From: Aliivibrio finisterrensis
GTDB taxonomy: Bacteria; Pseudomonadota; Gammaproteobacteria; Enterobacterales; Vibrionaceae
Assembly: GCF_008933155.1 (NCBI RefSeq)
Contig: NZ_WBVP01000003.1
Location: 234,813-298,812, forward strand
Reading direction: 5' to 3'
Length of the DNA stretch: 64,000 nt
The first letter of the stretch is position 1; the number at the start of each line of letters is the position of its first letter. Shown in pieces: positions 10,972-20,032 of the stretch. The notes beneath the pieces are model-generated. The model was not told the DNA's origin, made no database searches, and worked only from the letters and a program-made list of their open reading frames with translations. A program made the translations under genes and the position numbers.

Positions 10972-11110
10972 AGCATTATTTTGGTTAAAGGTTGATATAT
11001 CTCATAGCCTTGTATGTGCTTTCCACTCACTGGGATTTATAAATATCCAATTATGATAGAGTTGGATTTTGTTAAGCAATAAATAATGTAGAAGCAATCT
11101 AAATTTTTAT

Positions 11111-11330
11111 AGTGATTTGGGTGCAGTATCAAGCGAACCTGAAGAGTGGAAACCCTTAATAGAAAAACACTCAATAAAGCTGATTAACTGTATGTCGATG
11201 AGTGATTATGTACTTAAAAGCGCTTATCGAGCAGGACTGTATGGGATCATACGCTAGCAGGTCATATGAATTTCAAGCAATAAGAACTTTCTCAACTTGA
11301 ACAGGACAAACGGAACCAACTTTACTTAGC
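11111..11330 (+). pseudogene. Decayed coding fragment, possibly a recombinase tail
   Basis: From 11111 to the stop at 11255-11257 there is an open frame with no usable start, reading SDLGAVSSEPEEW onward. A one-base shift at about 11254 continues as LAGHMNFKQ, then a TAA, then ELSQLEQDKR and further residues to about 11330. The LAGH and the spacing to the downstream residues recall box III of tyrosine recombinases, but the similarity is weak and judged by eye. The stretch 10975-11110 before it contains nothing I can identify. I read this as a relic of an older mobile gene. Confidence 0.3.
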
Positions 11331-11342
11331 TTAGGGGAATAA

Positions 11343-11768
11343 ATGCGATATGTTTTGACTCTATTTTTGATTATTATGAACAGCCAAGTTATGGCAAGTT
11401 CACTAGATTACTCAATCAAGAATGGTCAGTTTTCAACAAGCTCAGGGCTAATACCAAAAGGGTGCATTGCTCAACTTTCAACTGAATTAAATGGTGATGA
11501 TGTGGTGGCTTCGGTATTTATTACTCGTACGTCATTGCGAGGTTGTCAGAATTCAAATATTCCCTACTGGCTTGATGAAGCATCACTAACTTATACAATT
11601 AACCAATCCCTTGGGAATAACCAGTATAAAGTGAGCGTTTGCCAGAATGTTGAGGGCAACATGAGGCGCTTCTGTGATGCCATTTTGGTTAAATTTGTCG
11701 TTAAGGAATACCACTGTAAAGACTCAATAAAATCCGTATTAACATTGGAAAAATTGGGTACATGGTAA
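11343..11768 (+). CDS. Small exported protein of unknown function
   Basis: 141 aa. The first 19 residues form a Sec-type signal peptide (MRYV start, hydrophobic core LTLFLIIM, cleavage after VMA-S). The mature part is about 120 aa, with four or five cysteines (GCIAQ, RGCQNS, SVCQN, RFCDA, YHCKD) that could form disulfides in the periplasm. I do not recognise the family. It is followed 29 bp later by an ankyrin protein and then a tiny zinc ribbon, all on the same strand, so the three may be one transcript. A weak AGGGG ribosome site precedes the ATG. An immunity-like or inhibitor role is possible because small disulfide-rich exported proteins often accompany toxins, but nothing in the sequence demonstrates it. 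Confidence 0.6.
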   Translation: MRYVLTLFLIIMNSQVMASSLDYSIKNGQFSTSSGLIPKGCIAQLSTELNGDDVVASVFITRTSLRGCQNSNIPYWLDEASLTYTINQSLGNNQYKVSVCQNVEGNMRRFCDAILVKFVVKEYHCKDSIKSVLTLEKLGTW

Positions 11769-11797
11769 TTCATAATTTCTTTTATTGGAGTAATTAA

Positions 11798-12880
11798 ATG
11801 CAGCAAAAACAAGCTAATTTTCATTTTAGTTATGGAGAGATTGTTGAGTTAGCACGGCAGGGAGATACTCATAATCTATTTTGGGCGCAGTTTGGTAGTG
11901 AGCAGCAGTTTTATTCGGTTTTAAAGGTTGTTGCTAGCGGTACTTATAAGCACCTGTTTAAATCTGTATTTTTTCCTGAGAATATTGAGTCCCTCAGTGT
12001 TGATGCTCAGTTTGCTATTTTGTACAGCATTATCAATATGGGAGATAAAGCCCTATATGATGATTATTTTAATGCTGAGTACTTTTTACGCTTAACCAAG
12101 ATCCAACAGGATTCGATTTATCGTCGCGTCGTTAAAACGTTTGATGACCGTGAGTTATTTGAAACACTTGAAGGAATGGAAGCTCGTTTAGGTGATAGAG
12201 CGTTAGAGCTAATCATTCCAGAACACCGAAATTTCTCATACCTTTTATCGGTAATTGATGGCACTGAACTCACTCGTTGGTTAAATAAAAAATTAAGATT
12301 AGCGCTAGGTGCTTATAAACATGCTGCTAACTACACCCCAACTGCTCGTAAGCATTTAGCTCAAGGGTATGGCGCTTGGGAAGTTTCGGAATTCCCCGAA
12401 TTGACTGCTTTTTATGAGCGGTATCGACATTACTCTAACCAAGTGAATTGCGCATCGAGTGTGGATTGGCTTGTGTTGGCTATCTTAATTAATGATGACA
12501 CTTTGTTTAATGAAAGCTGTAAGAATAAAGCCTTGATTAATCAGTTAGCAAGTAATGGGATGTTACCATTTGTTGAAGCGTGTGGTCGTCAGCATGGAAG
12601 GTTATATTTCGATAAGCTCATTAAACTAGGTGTTGATATTAAAGGACGAGATGGAAATAATCACTCAGCATTATTTGCAGCTTTGGCACGAAGTAGCCAC
12701 GATTACAGCTTACTTGGGCAGTTGATTATCAATGGCGCGAATGTAAATCATCGTGATTTTACGCATTCAACCATTTTATATTCGTTACAATCTAATTTAC
12801 CTAAAGAGGTGAACCAGCTTATGTCTGAATCAGGAGCTCTAGCGTATGGGCCTTATGCTCATATTGATAGTGTGTATTAA
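11798..12880 (+). CDS. Ankyrin-repeat protein of unknown function
   Basis: 360 aa with no signal peptide, so probably cytoplasmic. The last third has two or three ankyrin-like repeats: YFDKLIKLGVDIKGRDGNNHSA, then LLGQLIINGANVNHRDFTHST, then LPKEVNQLMSESGA. The N-terminal two thirds are helical and unrecognised. ATG follows a TTGGAG ribosome site. It sits between a small exported protein and a 36-aa zinc ribbon in the same direction, inside the accessory island. Ankyrin proteins of this size in islands often take part in toxin-immunity or inhibitor interactions, but I cannot assign a partner. Confidence 0.65.
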   Translation: MQQKQANFHFSYGEIVELARQGDTHNLFWAQFGSEQQFYSVLKVVASGTYKHLFKSVFFPENIESLSVDAQFAILYSIINMGDKALYDDYFNAEYFLRLTKIQQDSIYRRVVKTFDDRELFETLEGMEARLGDRALELIIPEHRNFSYLLSVIDGTELTRWLNKKLRLALGAYKHAANYTPTARKHLAQGYGAWEVSEFPELTAFYERYRHYSNQVNCASSVDWLVLAILINDDTLFNESCKNKALINQLASNGMLPFVEACGRQHGRLYFDKLIKLGVDIKGRDGNNHSALFAALARSSHDYSLLGQLIINGANVNHRDFTHSTILYSLQSNLPKEVNQLMSESGALAYGPYAHIDSVY

Positions 12881-12904
12881 ATCACCAATAAGTAGGGGAA
12901 CTTT

Positions 12905-13015
12905 ATGTTAACTCAAGGCGATCTTTGTCCACATTGTGGGTTGATAATTATGCTTCCAACCGATATTGAACCGAAATGTTTGGGTTGTGGGGAAGAGATA
13001 AATGAAGATGGGTGA
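12905..13015 (+). CDS. 36-aa zinc-ribbon microprotein
   Basis: A short frame starts at ATG 12905, 24 bp after the ankyrin gene, with an AGGGGA ribosome site 6 nt upstream. It encodes 36 residues with two CxxC knuckles (CPHC near residue 8 and CLGC near residue 26), the minimal pattern for a zinc ribbon. The protein has no other domain. The well-placed ribosome site and paired cysteines argue that it is real. It may act as an adaptor or a small nucleic-acid-binding protein; this is inference. Confidence 0.55.
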   Translation: MLTQGDLCPHCGLIIMLPTDIEPKCLGCGEEINEDG

Positions 13016-13446
13016 GTTTCTCTAATGACTATTGCCGGTTATTGTTATTTAATATGTTGTTTTTAAATGCTTAGGGTGGATTTTCATTAAAATTCATTAA
13101 TAAATGATGAAAAGTGTGGCTAATGCAAAATTACATAATCATCCGTTGATTATGTCTTTAGTCCCGACTTTAATTTATTGATTTCACCGGCAACTAAATT
13201 CATGCATTAATAATTTATCGCAAATTGAATAAAAAGTTTGAGATTTCTATAGCTTATATTTGGTTTGCCCACAGTTATCATAAAGATATTAGTTAGTCTC
13301 TCATCTTGGCTGATGAATATCATTCTACTTAAATAGTGCTATATAATGATATTGTTATAGCCAATTATTATTGGGTTTAATTTAAAGAGTAGCTAAACTG
13401 GTTGGAAGATAATTTGCATTATTGAAATTTCAAAGAGGACAGGATT
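13016..13446. other. Non-coding stretch with a perfect inverted repeat
   Basis: 430 bp of AT-rich DNA without a credible gene. It holds a perfect 8-bp inverted repeat, ACATAATC (13133-13140) and GATTATGT (13148-13155), 7 nt apart and without a T tail, which could be an operator. A TATAAT-like box lies near 13351, before the next gene. Confidence 0.4.
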
Positions 13447-14196
13447 ATGATTGATTGGTACTATCCAAGACGAGATTTAGCTGATTTAATCTATTATGAT
13501 CTAATGTTATCAGAGCAAAAGGTTATGTTTTTGAAAAAGACAGAACTTAATGTGACGGAATCATTTCTTAAGCAGGATTTTTCTCAGGTTTGTATTAATA
13601 AATCGTTTTTACCTATTTTCCTTCCTTGTGTCACGATTACTGAATTTGTAGATGCTTTTAGTAAACAGATCTGGATGCTCTTTAAAAACGATAAGAAGGT
13701 GATAGAGCTGTTTTTATCTAATCAACCTAAATCAAGAGAAGCTGAACTTAGAACTGAAATCTCTCATATCGGTGATAGTAAAAAAATACCGACGATTGGG
13801 CTATATGATGCTTATCAGATATTATCTTTGTCAAAGCGCCAGATAATTCTTTTATCTGATGACATTGAACAAGTGATGCCTATGAAAGTGAACTCTGAAT
13901 TATGGACCGCATTACAACTATTTTTTCAGAATGTGCCTAATGCTCGTGCTTTATTTGCTATTAAGGTCGAATCTACGAGGGTGAAAATATTTAATGATGT
14001 AATGAACATTATAGAATTACCCGAAATAGATGCAAATAAGCAAGTTGATCATTCATTGACGATGGTTAAACAGATAAGTCCACAGTTAGATATATCTAGA
14101 TCTGACGCTCATGATTTTTACAAGCAATGTCAGCACCCAAAAGATTACCTTCATAGGTTGCAAAGTATGGTGTTACAACAGGAAGCTGTTTTTTAA
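13447..14196 (+). CDS. Unrecognised protein, possibly a degenerate AAA-type ATPase
   Basis: 249 aa, starting at ATG with AGAGGACAGG just upstream. I do not recognise the family. The layout loosely recalls AAA/STAND-like ATPases: YPRRDLADLI near the N-terminus, a Walker-B-like strand RQIILLSDDIEQ near residue 135, and ARALFAIKVES near residue 170. There is no P-loop GxxxxGK, so it should not bind ATP normally. The 3' end overlaps the 3' end of the convergent recombinase gene by 4 bp. Its position at the inner edge of the three-gene recombinase module suggests it belongs to the same mobile unit (inference). Confidence 0.5.
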   Translation: MIDWYYPRRDLADLIYYDLMLSEQKVMFLKKTELNVTESFLKQDFSQVCINKSFLPIFLPCVTITEFVDAFSKQIWMLFKNDKKVIELFLSNQPKSREAELRTEISHIGDSKKIPTIGLYDAYQILSLSKRQIILLSDDIEQVMPMKVNSELWTALQLFFQNVPNARALFAIKVESTRVKIFNDVMNIIELPEIDANKQVDHSLTMVKQISPQLDISRSDAHDFYKQCQHPKDYLHRLQSMVLQQEAVF

Positions 14197-17100
14197 TTCA
14201 TGTCATCTATATTAGCAACCATCACGAAAGTAAAATAGAGAATATAAACAAGAAGGTGAGATGAGTACTTTGTCATGTGATTATTTTGTATCATTTTTTG
14301 CTCTGTTGGGCTTATGAGCTCTAATCGAACAGATCCATGACCACTTCTTCCTGTTATGACTCCTTCTTTTTCGCTTATTGTTTTCAGTCCTTTTAATGAT
14401 TCTTTCCATTCAGCCTTAATAGTACTTGATTTCATGTATAGCGTAATAGCTCTCCAATGAGACTTAGGAATGGCAAATGACAACTCAGAAATAAAGGTTG
14501 TTAATGCTTTTGGACTTGAGAATAATATCCCAGATTGATTTATGCTCCGATGAGTGAGTGCGTAAAGGATCTGCCCTTGTATTTCTTTAGTATGCTTTGG
14601 GTAGTAATCTCTCAATTTAATATTAAATTTCTTAATATATTCTTTTTCTTCTTTTGTTTTAAGTCGCCCTGGAGTTAATGCATTTTCGCGTGAGTGGTGA
14701 AAGTGTCGATGATACGTCTTTAACCCAGGATTATTAATAGAGGTATTGCTCTCTAGGGATTTTAGGTAGTTAGTATTTTTTAACCATTTATCAATAGTTT
14801 CTTGTTTCAGTCGATATTTATAAGCTAAGGTTTGTATATCAATACCTTGAGAAATCGACTCTAAAATAGAGTGACATAGCTCAATACTATAGCTTTCCTT
14901 ATTAGCATTAATTAAGTTAACCGTAGGTTGATTCATAGGCTCTTTCATATCAACTACAGATTGAATATGTAACGAACGAATTAATCGTTTATAAGCGTGG
15001 GCAACAGTCACATTATTTACTTTACTGTTAATGTATTGAAATTGGCGACGAGAAAGAAATCCTTGTTTCATTGCATTTTCTAGTGTTAGTGATTGCTGGT
15101 AATAGTTTGCTGAGGGAGCTGCTAATAAATCACTAAAGTGAAAGTAATGTTTGAATGTCATTTCCGGACTTTCATGGCCAGCAAATTGTGCAATCTCCCA
15201 GTACCCTTGGGTTAAGGTTTTCTTGAATATAAGTGAGTGGATCCGAGCATGTTGCTCCTCAGCATAGGAATAAAAATAGGGAAATACTTTATTTGCATCT
15301 TTTAGCTCTAACATAAGTTGAAGCCTTGTTAGACAGCTATGTCTTAGGTGATGAAAAACCAAGTGTGATAACCCGGAGGCAGCCTTAAGAAATGCACCAA
15401 CGTAACTAGATACAGAAAACTTATCAAACGGCTTATGGATGTCATCACCAATATTAAATAATGGTGTTACAGTATTTTTAGCAATTTCGCGTTTATATCT
15501 GAGATATTCAGAAACGATAGATTCCTCATGTTTGAGTAATAAAGGAAATAAAGGTACCTTTCTTAAACTACTTGCTGATTTGTTATCACCAAACTGATTT
15601 GGTCGAACTTCTATCCAACCAACAGAGCAGGAATGAATATTGCGCATTTGAAGCTTATAGATCTCATTAATTCTTAATCCACATCGGTAACTAATAATAC
15701 AAATAGATTGTAATGCTAATTTATCGAACGCATTAATATCAGTTAAAGTATTAATGTGAGTAAGTAGCTGAGTAAATAATGGGTCACTTATTAATCCAGA
15801 GCGAGTGTGCTTTTGATTGTGATTTACGTGGAAGAATTCATCCCCTAAAGGGGGAAGGTTTAAATTCGAAGAACAAAATCCATGCAGATCCTGTAGTCGT
15901 TTGGTGAAAAAAACTTTCGATTTTTCAGTCTTATGTCTATCTATTTGTTGCTGGTATAATGCTTCAATTGCTTCACTGTCCGTTTGTAATGTTAGATTAT
16001 GAATAGTGTTGAGTAAGTTCCAATCTTTAATGAGTATCTGGAAGTAGTTTTTGGTTGTTGATACCTTACAGCCTTGAAGTTTGTAAATGAGCCATTCAAC
16101 GAAAATTACTTGCCATGATTCAAGTTGGTACATATCTAAAAAATGAATCAGGAATTCAGTCATTTTTGATGGGCTTATTTTATGTTTTGAATTACTTTTT
16201 TGGAATATTGTTTTGAGTTCATCATAGAATTGAGAGCTTATTAAGCTAATTGTTGAAAGAGAAGTGCGTAGTGGTTTGTTAGGTAATTTTACATTTATAT
16301 CAGATTTGAAATGATAGAATGAAGCAGACTCTACCGGTGAAATCTTGGGGCTAAGTAAAGCGATTAGATTGTCACTAGGTAAGGAGTAAGATACCGTTCT
16401 TCCTACTCTGAATTCAAGTAAAGCTTCTGATAAGTTATTGTTAACCTTATTTTCATACCAAAACATGGCACAACCACACCAGCGCTTTAGAGTTGTAGGG
16501 GTGTGTTTGTGTTTAATAATATTTTTTGTAAGTAGGTTAAATACAGCATCAACCCCAACAGGGGCTTTCCATGCTTTGGTGTCGATCTTATCCCATAGTC
16601 TTAATTGAGCAAGGGTTTGAATAGATAAGAAGCACTGAAACTGTGTTATTCGTTCATCATTAATTGTTGCATTGGTGTTTAATTGTTCATTATCAAGAGT
16701 TAGGGTTAGATAACTATAGCAATTAAAGCGTTTTAAATTATCTATACCTTTTTCTGTTACCTGTTTGTGAAAGGACATTACAACATCAATATTTCCCTGC
16801 CCTGATTCAAAAATAAGAGATAAAAGTAATGTTTGGTATCTTGAATTTATATCATCAATGCTATTGTTTAAGTGTGAATTTCGCCATTCTTGATAGGCAT
16901 CATAGAGTGCCCAGGCTTGATTTAACCATTGAGTATCACGGTATTGCTTTGCTGGGGTATTGGTTATAATTGTTGTTGTTGGAGAGTAGCTCCAACCGTA
17001 TTTTTCTTTGTATTTTTTAAGTAGATTCTCACCATGCTTAAAAGATAGGCGAAAGTCTTTCTGTTGACCAAATGTATTAAACAGACGCTCTTCAAATTTA

Positions 17101-17252
17101 TCCCATCTTTCTGAAAATTGTTCACTATTAGTGATCTTTTCGGCGTTAGAAAAAGCATCTTTAAAAAGTTGTTCGGTTTTCAATGTTACTCTTGCAATAT
17201 GTTTGCAGCGTGTTTTATGCCTTTTCTCTTCACCGATAGGAGTATTATTCAT
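14193..17252 (-). CDS. Very large tyrosine recombinase, third gene of a recombinase trio
   Basis: 1019 aa, about 2.5 times a usual phage integrase. The catalytic set is visible in the middle: Arg in SYRCGLRINEIYKL near residue 520, HHLRHSC (HxxR) near 635, and GHESPEMTFKHY (box III His and a candidate nucleophile Tyr) near 695-707. About 300 residues follow, including a helix-turn-helix-like YRLKQETIDKWLKN near 815-830. The first 450 residues are unassigned. Its start overlaps the end of the upstream 743-aa recombinase by 8 bp, implying coupled translation. A three-gene module with large recombinases in gammaproteobacterial islands carrying defence genes recalls the gamma-mobile-trio (GMT) systems. 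I cannot verify homology, so no symbol is given. It probably moves the island. Confidence 0.75.
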   Translation of the reverse strand: MNNTPIGEEKRHKTRCKHIARVTLKTEQLFKDAFSNAEKITNSEQFSERWDKFEERLFNTFGQQKDFRLSFKHGENLLKKYKEKYGWSYSPTTTIITNTPAKQYRDTQWLNQAWALYDAYQEWRNSHLNNSIDDINSRYQTLLLSLIFESGQGNIDVVMSFHKQVTEKGIDNLKRFNCYSYLTLTLDNEQLNTNATINDERITQFQCFLSIQTLAQLRLWDKIDTKAWKAPVGVDAVFNLLTKNIIKHKHTPTTLKRWCGCAMFWYENKVNNNLSEALLEFRVGRTVSYSLPSDNLIALLSPKISPVESASFYHFKSDINVKLPNKPLRTSLSTISLISSQFYDELKTIFQKSNSKHKISPSKMTEFLIHFLDMYQLESWQVIFVEWLIYKLQGCKVSTTKNYFQILIKDWNLLNTIHNLTLQTDSEAIEALYQQQIDRHKTEKSKVFFTKRLQDLHGFCSSNLNLPPLGDEFFHVNHNQKHTRSGLISDPLFTQLLTHINTLTDINAFDKLALQSICIISYRCGLRINEIYKLQMRNIHSCSVGWIEVRPNQFGDNKSASSLRKVPLFPLLLKHEESIVSEYLRYKREIAKNTVTPLFNIGDDIHKPFDKFSVSSYVGAFLKAASGLSHLVFHHLRHSCLTRLQLMLELKDANKVFPYFYSYAEEQHARIHSLIFKKTLTQGYWEIAQFAGHESPEMTFKHYFHFSDLLAAPSANYYQQSLTLENAMKQGFLSRRQFQYINSKVNNVTVAHAYKRLIRSLHIQSVVDMKEPMNQPTVNLINANKESYSIELCHSILESISQGIDIQTLAYKYRLKQETIDKWLKNTNYLKSLESNTSINNPGLKTYHRHFHHSRENALTPGRLKTKEEKEYIKKFNIKLRDYYPKHTKEIQGQILYALTHRSINQSGILFSSPKALTTFISELSFAIPKSHWRAITLYMKSSTIKAEWKESLKGLKTISEKEGVITGRSGHGSVRLELISPTEQKMIQNNHMTKYSSHLLVYILYFTFVMVANIDDMN

Positions 17253-19476
17253 GAGTTCCTCCCTGAATTAGCATTGTTATATGAGAATGGAGTAGATCTC
17301 GAATGATAATTAAATCCTTACGCTTCAATTGACTGTATTGTTCAAAAGGGAGCTGGTTCCCGTGTGAATGTCCAAGCCACGCCGCTATTAATTCGTCTGG
17401 AATGTTATTATCAAATAAAAATGATCGAATGTAGTGACGAGTCCAATTGGCCGGTAGTGGGAAAATTGGGTCGATATGGCGCATGTAGGTTGAAGGTAAT
17501 GTTTCTTCATAGCTATCATGATAGCGATAAAAGCAGAAAGGAAGCTCCCCATTAAGTACCTGCTCATAGCGAGCAAATAATGAGGGTGTAGTGTTAGAGA
17601 AGTGCATGAGTGCGTGGTTACAATATTTTTTATAGGTTTCGATTGCTTCTATAGCTACTAGTGGTAGTAGTACAACTCTGCCACGATAGCCAACTGCTCG
17701 TTCTTTTTCTGCTATTCGATATTCACCAGTCGAAATATGTATGTCATTTAATGTACCAAACCATCCTTCTACTGGACGATATCCAGAGCTGAGTCCCAGT
17801 ATTAATTGAAGGTAAAGTACTTTTAAATTATGGGTCAGCTCTGAAAAATAGAATTTATCCTTAGTTTGATAAGTCGTACTAAGCTGCTTTAATTGAAGTA
17901 GTAATTGAGCTAATAAGGCATTAGGAAAATAAAAAGGTGAGCCAAGCGAAGCGTTACTGCTTATAACTTCTGTAGTATCACTTAAAAAGTCATTGTCACT
18001 GACCTTCGTGAGATACTTTAGATATCTTAAATAGGTACTGTGTAGGCGTTGTGGTGAAACTGACGTATAAAACCGTGCTGGTTGATTTTGGGGATCATGA
18101 CCTGATATTAATTCAATTAAGCTAATATCAATGCCATTTTTTTTCATGGTTTTAACTAAAAAAGAGGACACTTTTGTCAATGATACTGATATGTCATGTC
18201 TTTTATTGATTATTGAGAGAAACTCTGTGATATCACTTATGTTTAAGTGTTTAAAGCGAAAGTTTTTTAATCCAGCAAGAATGTTTAGGGGGAGTGGTAA
18301 TACGTAATTCTGTATTATCTCAGGCATTATATCTTGAAGCTCTTCGCGAATTTTTTGAGTAGGAAGTATAAACTCACGTCTGATTCCAATAATACTTCCT
18401 GTTTTTTGGCTCTTTTCTGCTTTCCACTTTTTGATATTATCAAAAGCACTTCCAGTGATTAACATGAGTAGAATTACTTTTGCAGCATCACTGTGTTCAC
18501 TGGAGTGTTGGATAGCTTGAGAGCTGTCATTAATTATACATTTTACATGATCAATCGTGAGGGATTGTACATCGCAAGTGAGATCCATTGAGCGTTTTTT
18601 GATATGTTGATTAATTGCTTGGGCTTGAAGTACATTAATGAACTTGTCTTTGGTTGCAAACTTTGAAGAGGAGACTAAAGAAAGGGTACGTGACACTGCC
18701 GCTTGTTCTTCTTCATTCTCCCATGCTTGATTTTTTTGTGAGGATTGCAGAGAAAGCTCTTTTACCTCAAGTAAAGAAGTATCATTATCAAACATTATTT
18801 TAGGTTTTATAGATAATGTGCCTGAGCGCTTAAACTCTCTAGTACCAGACTTTCTGTGGATCCCTTCATTACCATAATAACTGTCTCGGTAAGGTACTTT
18901 GTATTTATTCAGGCATCTGCTAATTGGTGTATTTTCAATGGAATCATCATCAGTTATTTCTTCAAAGTACTCAATTAATTCCAAAAAAGATGACTGCTTT
19001 AGTGATGGTAAATAACTTGATAGACGCTCTCTATAACCGAGAGAATATTGTCTGATCTCATTACAAATACTATCAACTTTTGATTTGTGTTCACCTCTTA
19101 GACTCAGCCTCATGATCACAATTAAAGTGACTGCTTTATAATGATCAAATTTAGTTTTGTTATAAGAAGTAAGCGTTAATTCTGATGCTACAAAAGCAGC
19201 AATCTTACATTTTGTGATCAGTTTTTTTTCTTTTAAACTATTATGAACAGCCGAAAGGGCCACTGATTTTTCATTTAAATAACGTGTAGCGATAGAGGAT
19301 AATTGTTGGATTTCTTCAAAATCATCACGAAACTGAGATGGAAAAAGATCACAGAGTCGAATTACTTCTTTTGCTAATGCCGCTTTTTGTTCCTTATTTC
19401 CATAAAATAATTCTTCAAAAAAGTACTGTTGGTTTTTATCAGCATAACTATTTAACCATTGATTATCGTTCATCAT
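17245..19476 (-). CDS. Large tyrosine recombinase, second gene of a recombinase trio
   Basis: 743 aa. C-terminal catalytic features are seen: GLSSGYRPVEGWFG (box I Arg) near residue 565, NWTRHYIRSFL (HxxR) near 690, and AAWLGHSHGNQ followed by FEQYSQL (box III His and nucleophile Tyr) near 705-720. The first 500 residues are helical and unassigned, long for an integrase. Start and end overlap the neighbouring genes (14 bp with the 189-aa gene before it, 8 bp with the 1019-aa gene after it), so the three are one translationally coupled operon. Working together, two recombinases plus a small accessory protein may excise or insert the island. The Tn554 tnpABC trio is an alternative comparison, but its proteins are much smaller. 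Confidence 0.75.
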   Translation of the reverse strand: MMNDNQWLNSYADKNQQYFFEELFYGNKEQKAALAKEVIRLCDLFPSQFRDDFEEIQQLSSIATRYLNEKSVALSAVHNSLKEKKLITKCKIAAFVASELTLTSYNKTKFDHYKAVTLIVIMRLSLRGEHKSKVDSICNEIRQYSLGYRERLSSYLPSLKQSSFLELIEYFEEITDDDSIENTPISRCLNKYKVPYRDSYYGNEGIHRKSGTREFKRSGTLSIKPKIMFDNDTSLLEVKELSLQSSQKNQAWENEEEQAAVSRTLSLVSSSKFATKDKFINVLQAQAINQHIKKRSMDLTCDVQSLTIDHVKCIINDSSQAIQHSSEHSDAAKVILLMLITGSAFDNIKKWKAEKSQKTGSIIGIRREFILPTQKIREELQDIMPEIIQNYVLPLPLNILAGLKNFRFKHLNISDITEFLSIINKRHDISVSLTKVSSFLVKTMKKNGIDISLIELISGHDPQNQPARFYTSVSPQRLHSTYLRYLKYLTKVSDNDFLSDTTEVISSNASLGSPFYFPNALLAQLLLQLKQLSTTYQTKDKFYFSELTHNLKVLYLQLILGLSSGYRPVEGWFGTLNDIHISTGEYRIAEKERAVGYRGRVVLLPLVAIEAIETYKKYCNHALMHFSNTTPSLFARYEQVLNGELPFCFYRYHDSYEETLPSTYMRHIDPIFPLPANWTRHYIRSFLFDNNIPDELIAAWLGHSHGNQLPFEQYSQLKRKDLIIIRDLLHSHITMLIQGGTHE

Positions 19477-20032
19477 ATACGCCTTTTAAACTTTCAAAAA
19501 TATCGACAATTTGAATGTTTGAAATGTCTTCTATTTCTTTGTTTTGTTTTTTTAAGCCAGAAATAGATAGATGGGTATGTTCTGAAAGTAATGATTGAGT
19601 TAGTGGACTAGAGTTGAATAATGAGTGAATGACTTCTTTTGGTGCAGATTGATTCAGTGCAATTCTGAAGATCTCAAGCCGTTTATTTTGGAGTGATGAA
19701 AGGAAAGTTCTACATACTGATAGCCATGCAATTTCTTTGATTTCAGAGTCAGATAAATTGCTATAAGTTAAGACTGTTGCATCTTTAATATTAAATGTAT
19801 TGAGTGAAAAGTTGAGTGTAGTAAAGCCAGAAAATATAAAATATTGCGTTTCAGAAGGGTGAGTCCCCTGAAATATTTGATGCTTATTCATCAAGGAAAG
19901 AGCGGCTGGAGATAAAATGTTTGGATCGAATAAGAATGATTGCTCTTGATAAAATTCGAAAGCGGGGAGGGCGCTTGGGTGAATGTTCACAGATAAGTTT
20001 TTCTTCTTTCTTTGAGACAATACTCGAGCCAT
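19463..20032 (-). CDS. Small first protein of the recombinase trio
   Basis: 189 aa, starting MARVLSQRKKKN, with a basic N-terminus and no known motif that I can recognise. It is the first gene of the leftward trio and overlaps the 743-aa recombinase by 14 bp. Its size and position suggest an accessory or DNA-binding factor of the recombinases. Upstream lies about 180 bp of AT-rich DNA and then a tRNA-Gly fragment, so this end of the operon faces the probable attachment site. Confidence 0.6.
   Translation of the reverse strand: MARVLSQRKKKNLSVNIHPSALPAFEFYQEQSFLFDPNILSPAALSLMNKHQIFQGTHPSETQYFIFSGFTTLNFSLNTFNIKDATVLTYSNLSDSEIKEIAWLSVCRTFLSSLQNKRLEIFRIALNQSAPKEVIHSLFNSSPLTQSLLSEHTHLSISGLKKQNKEIEDISNIQIVDIFESLKGVYDER

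Noticed and set aside
14193..20032. Tn554-type tnpA-tnpB-tnpC transposase trio
   Set aside because: The proteins here are far larger than the Tn554 proteins and differ in order of sizes; only the three-gene layout is shared.
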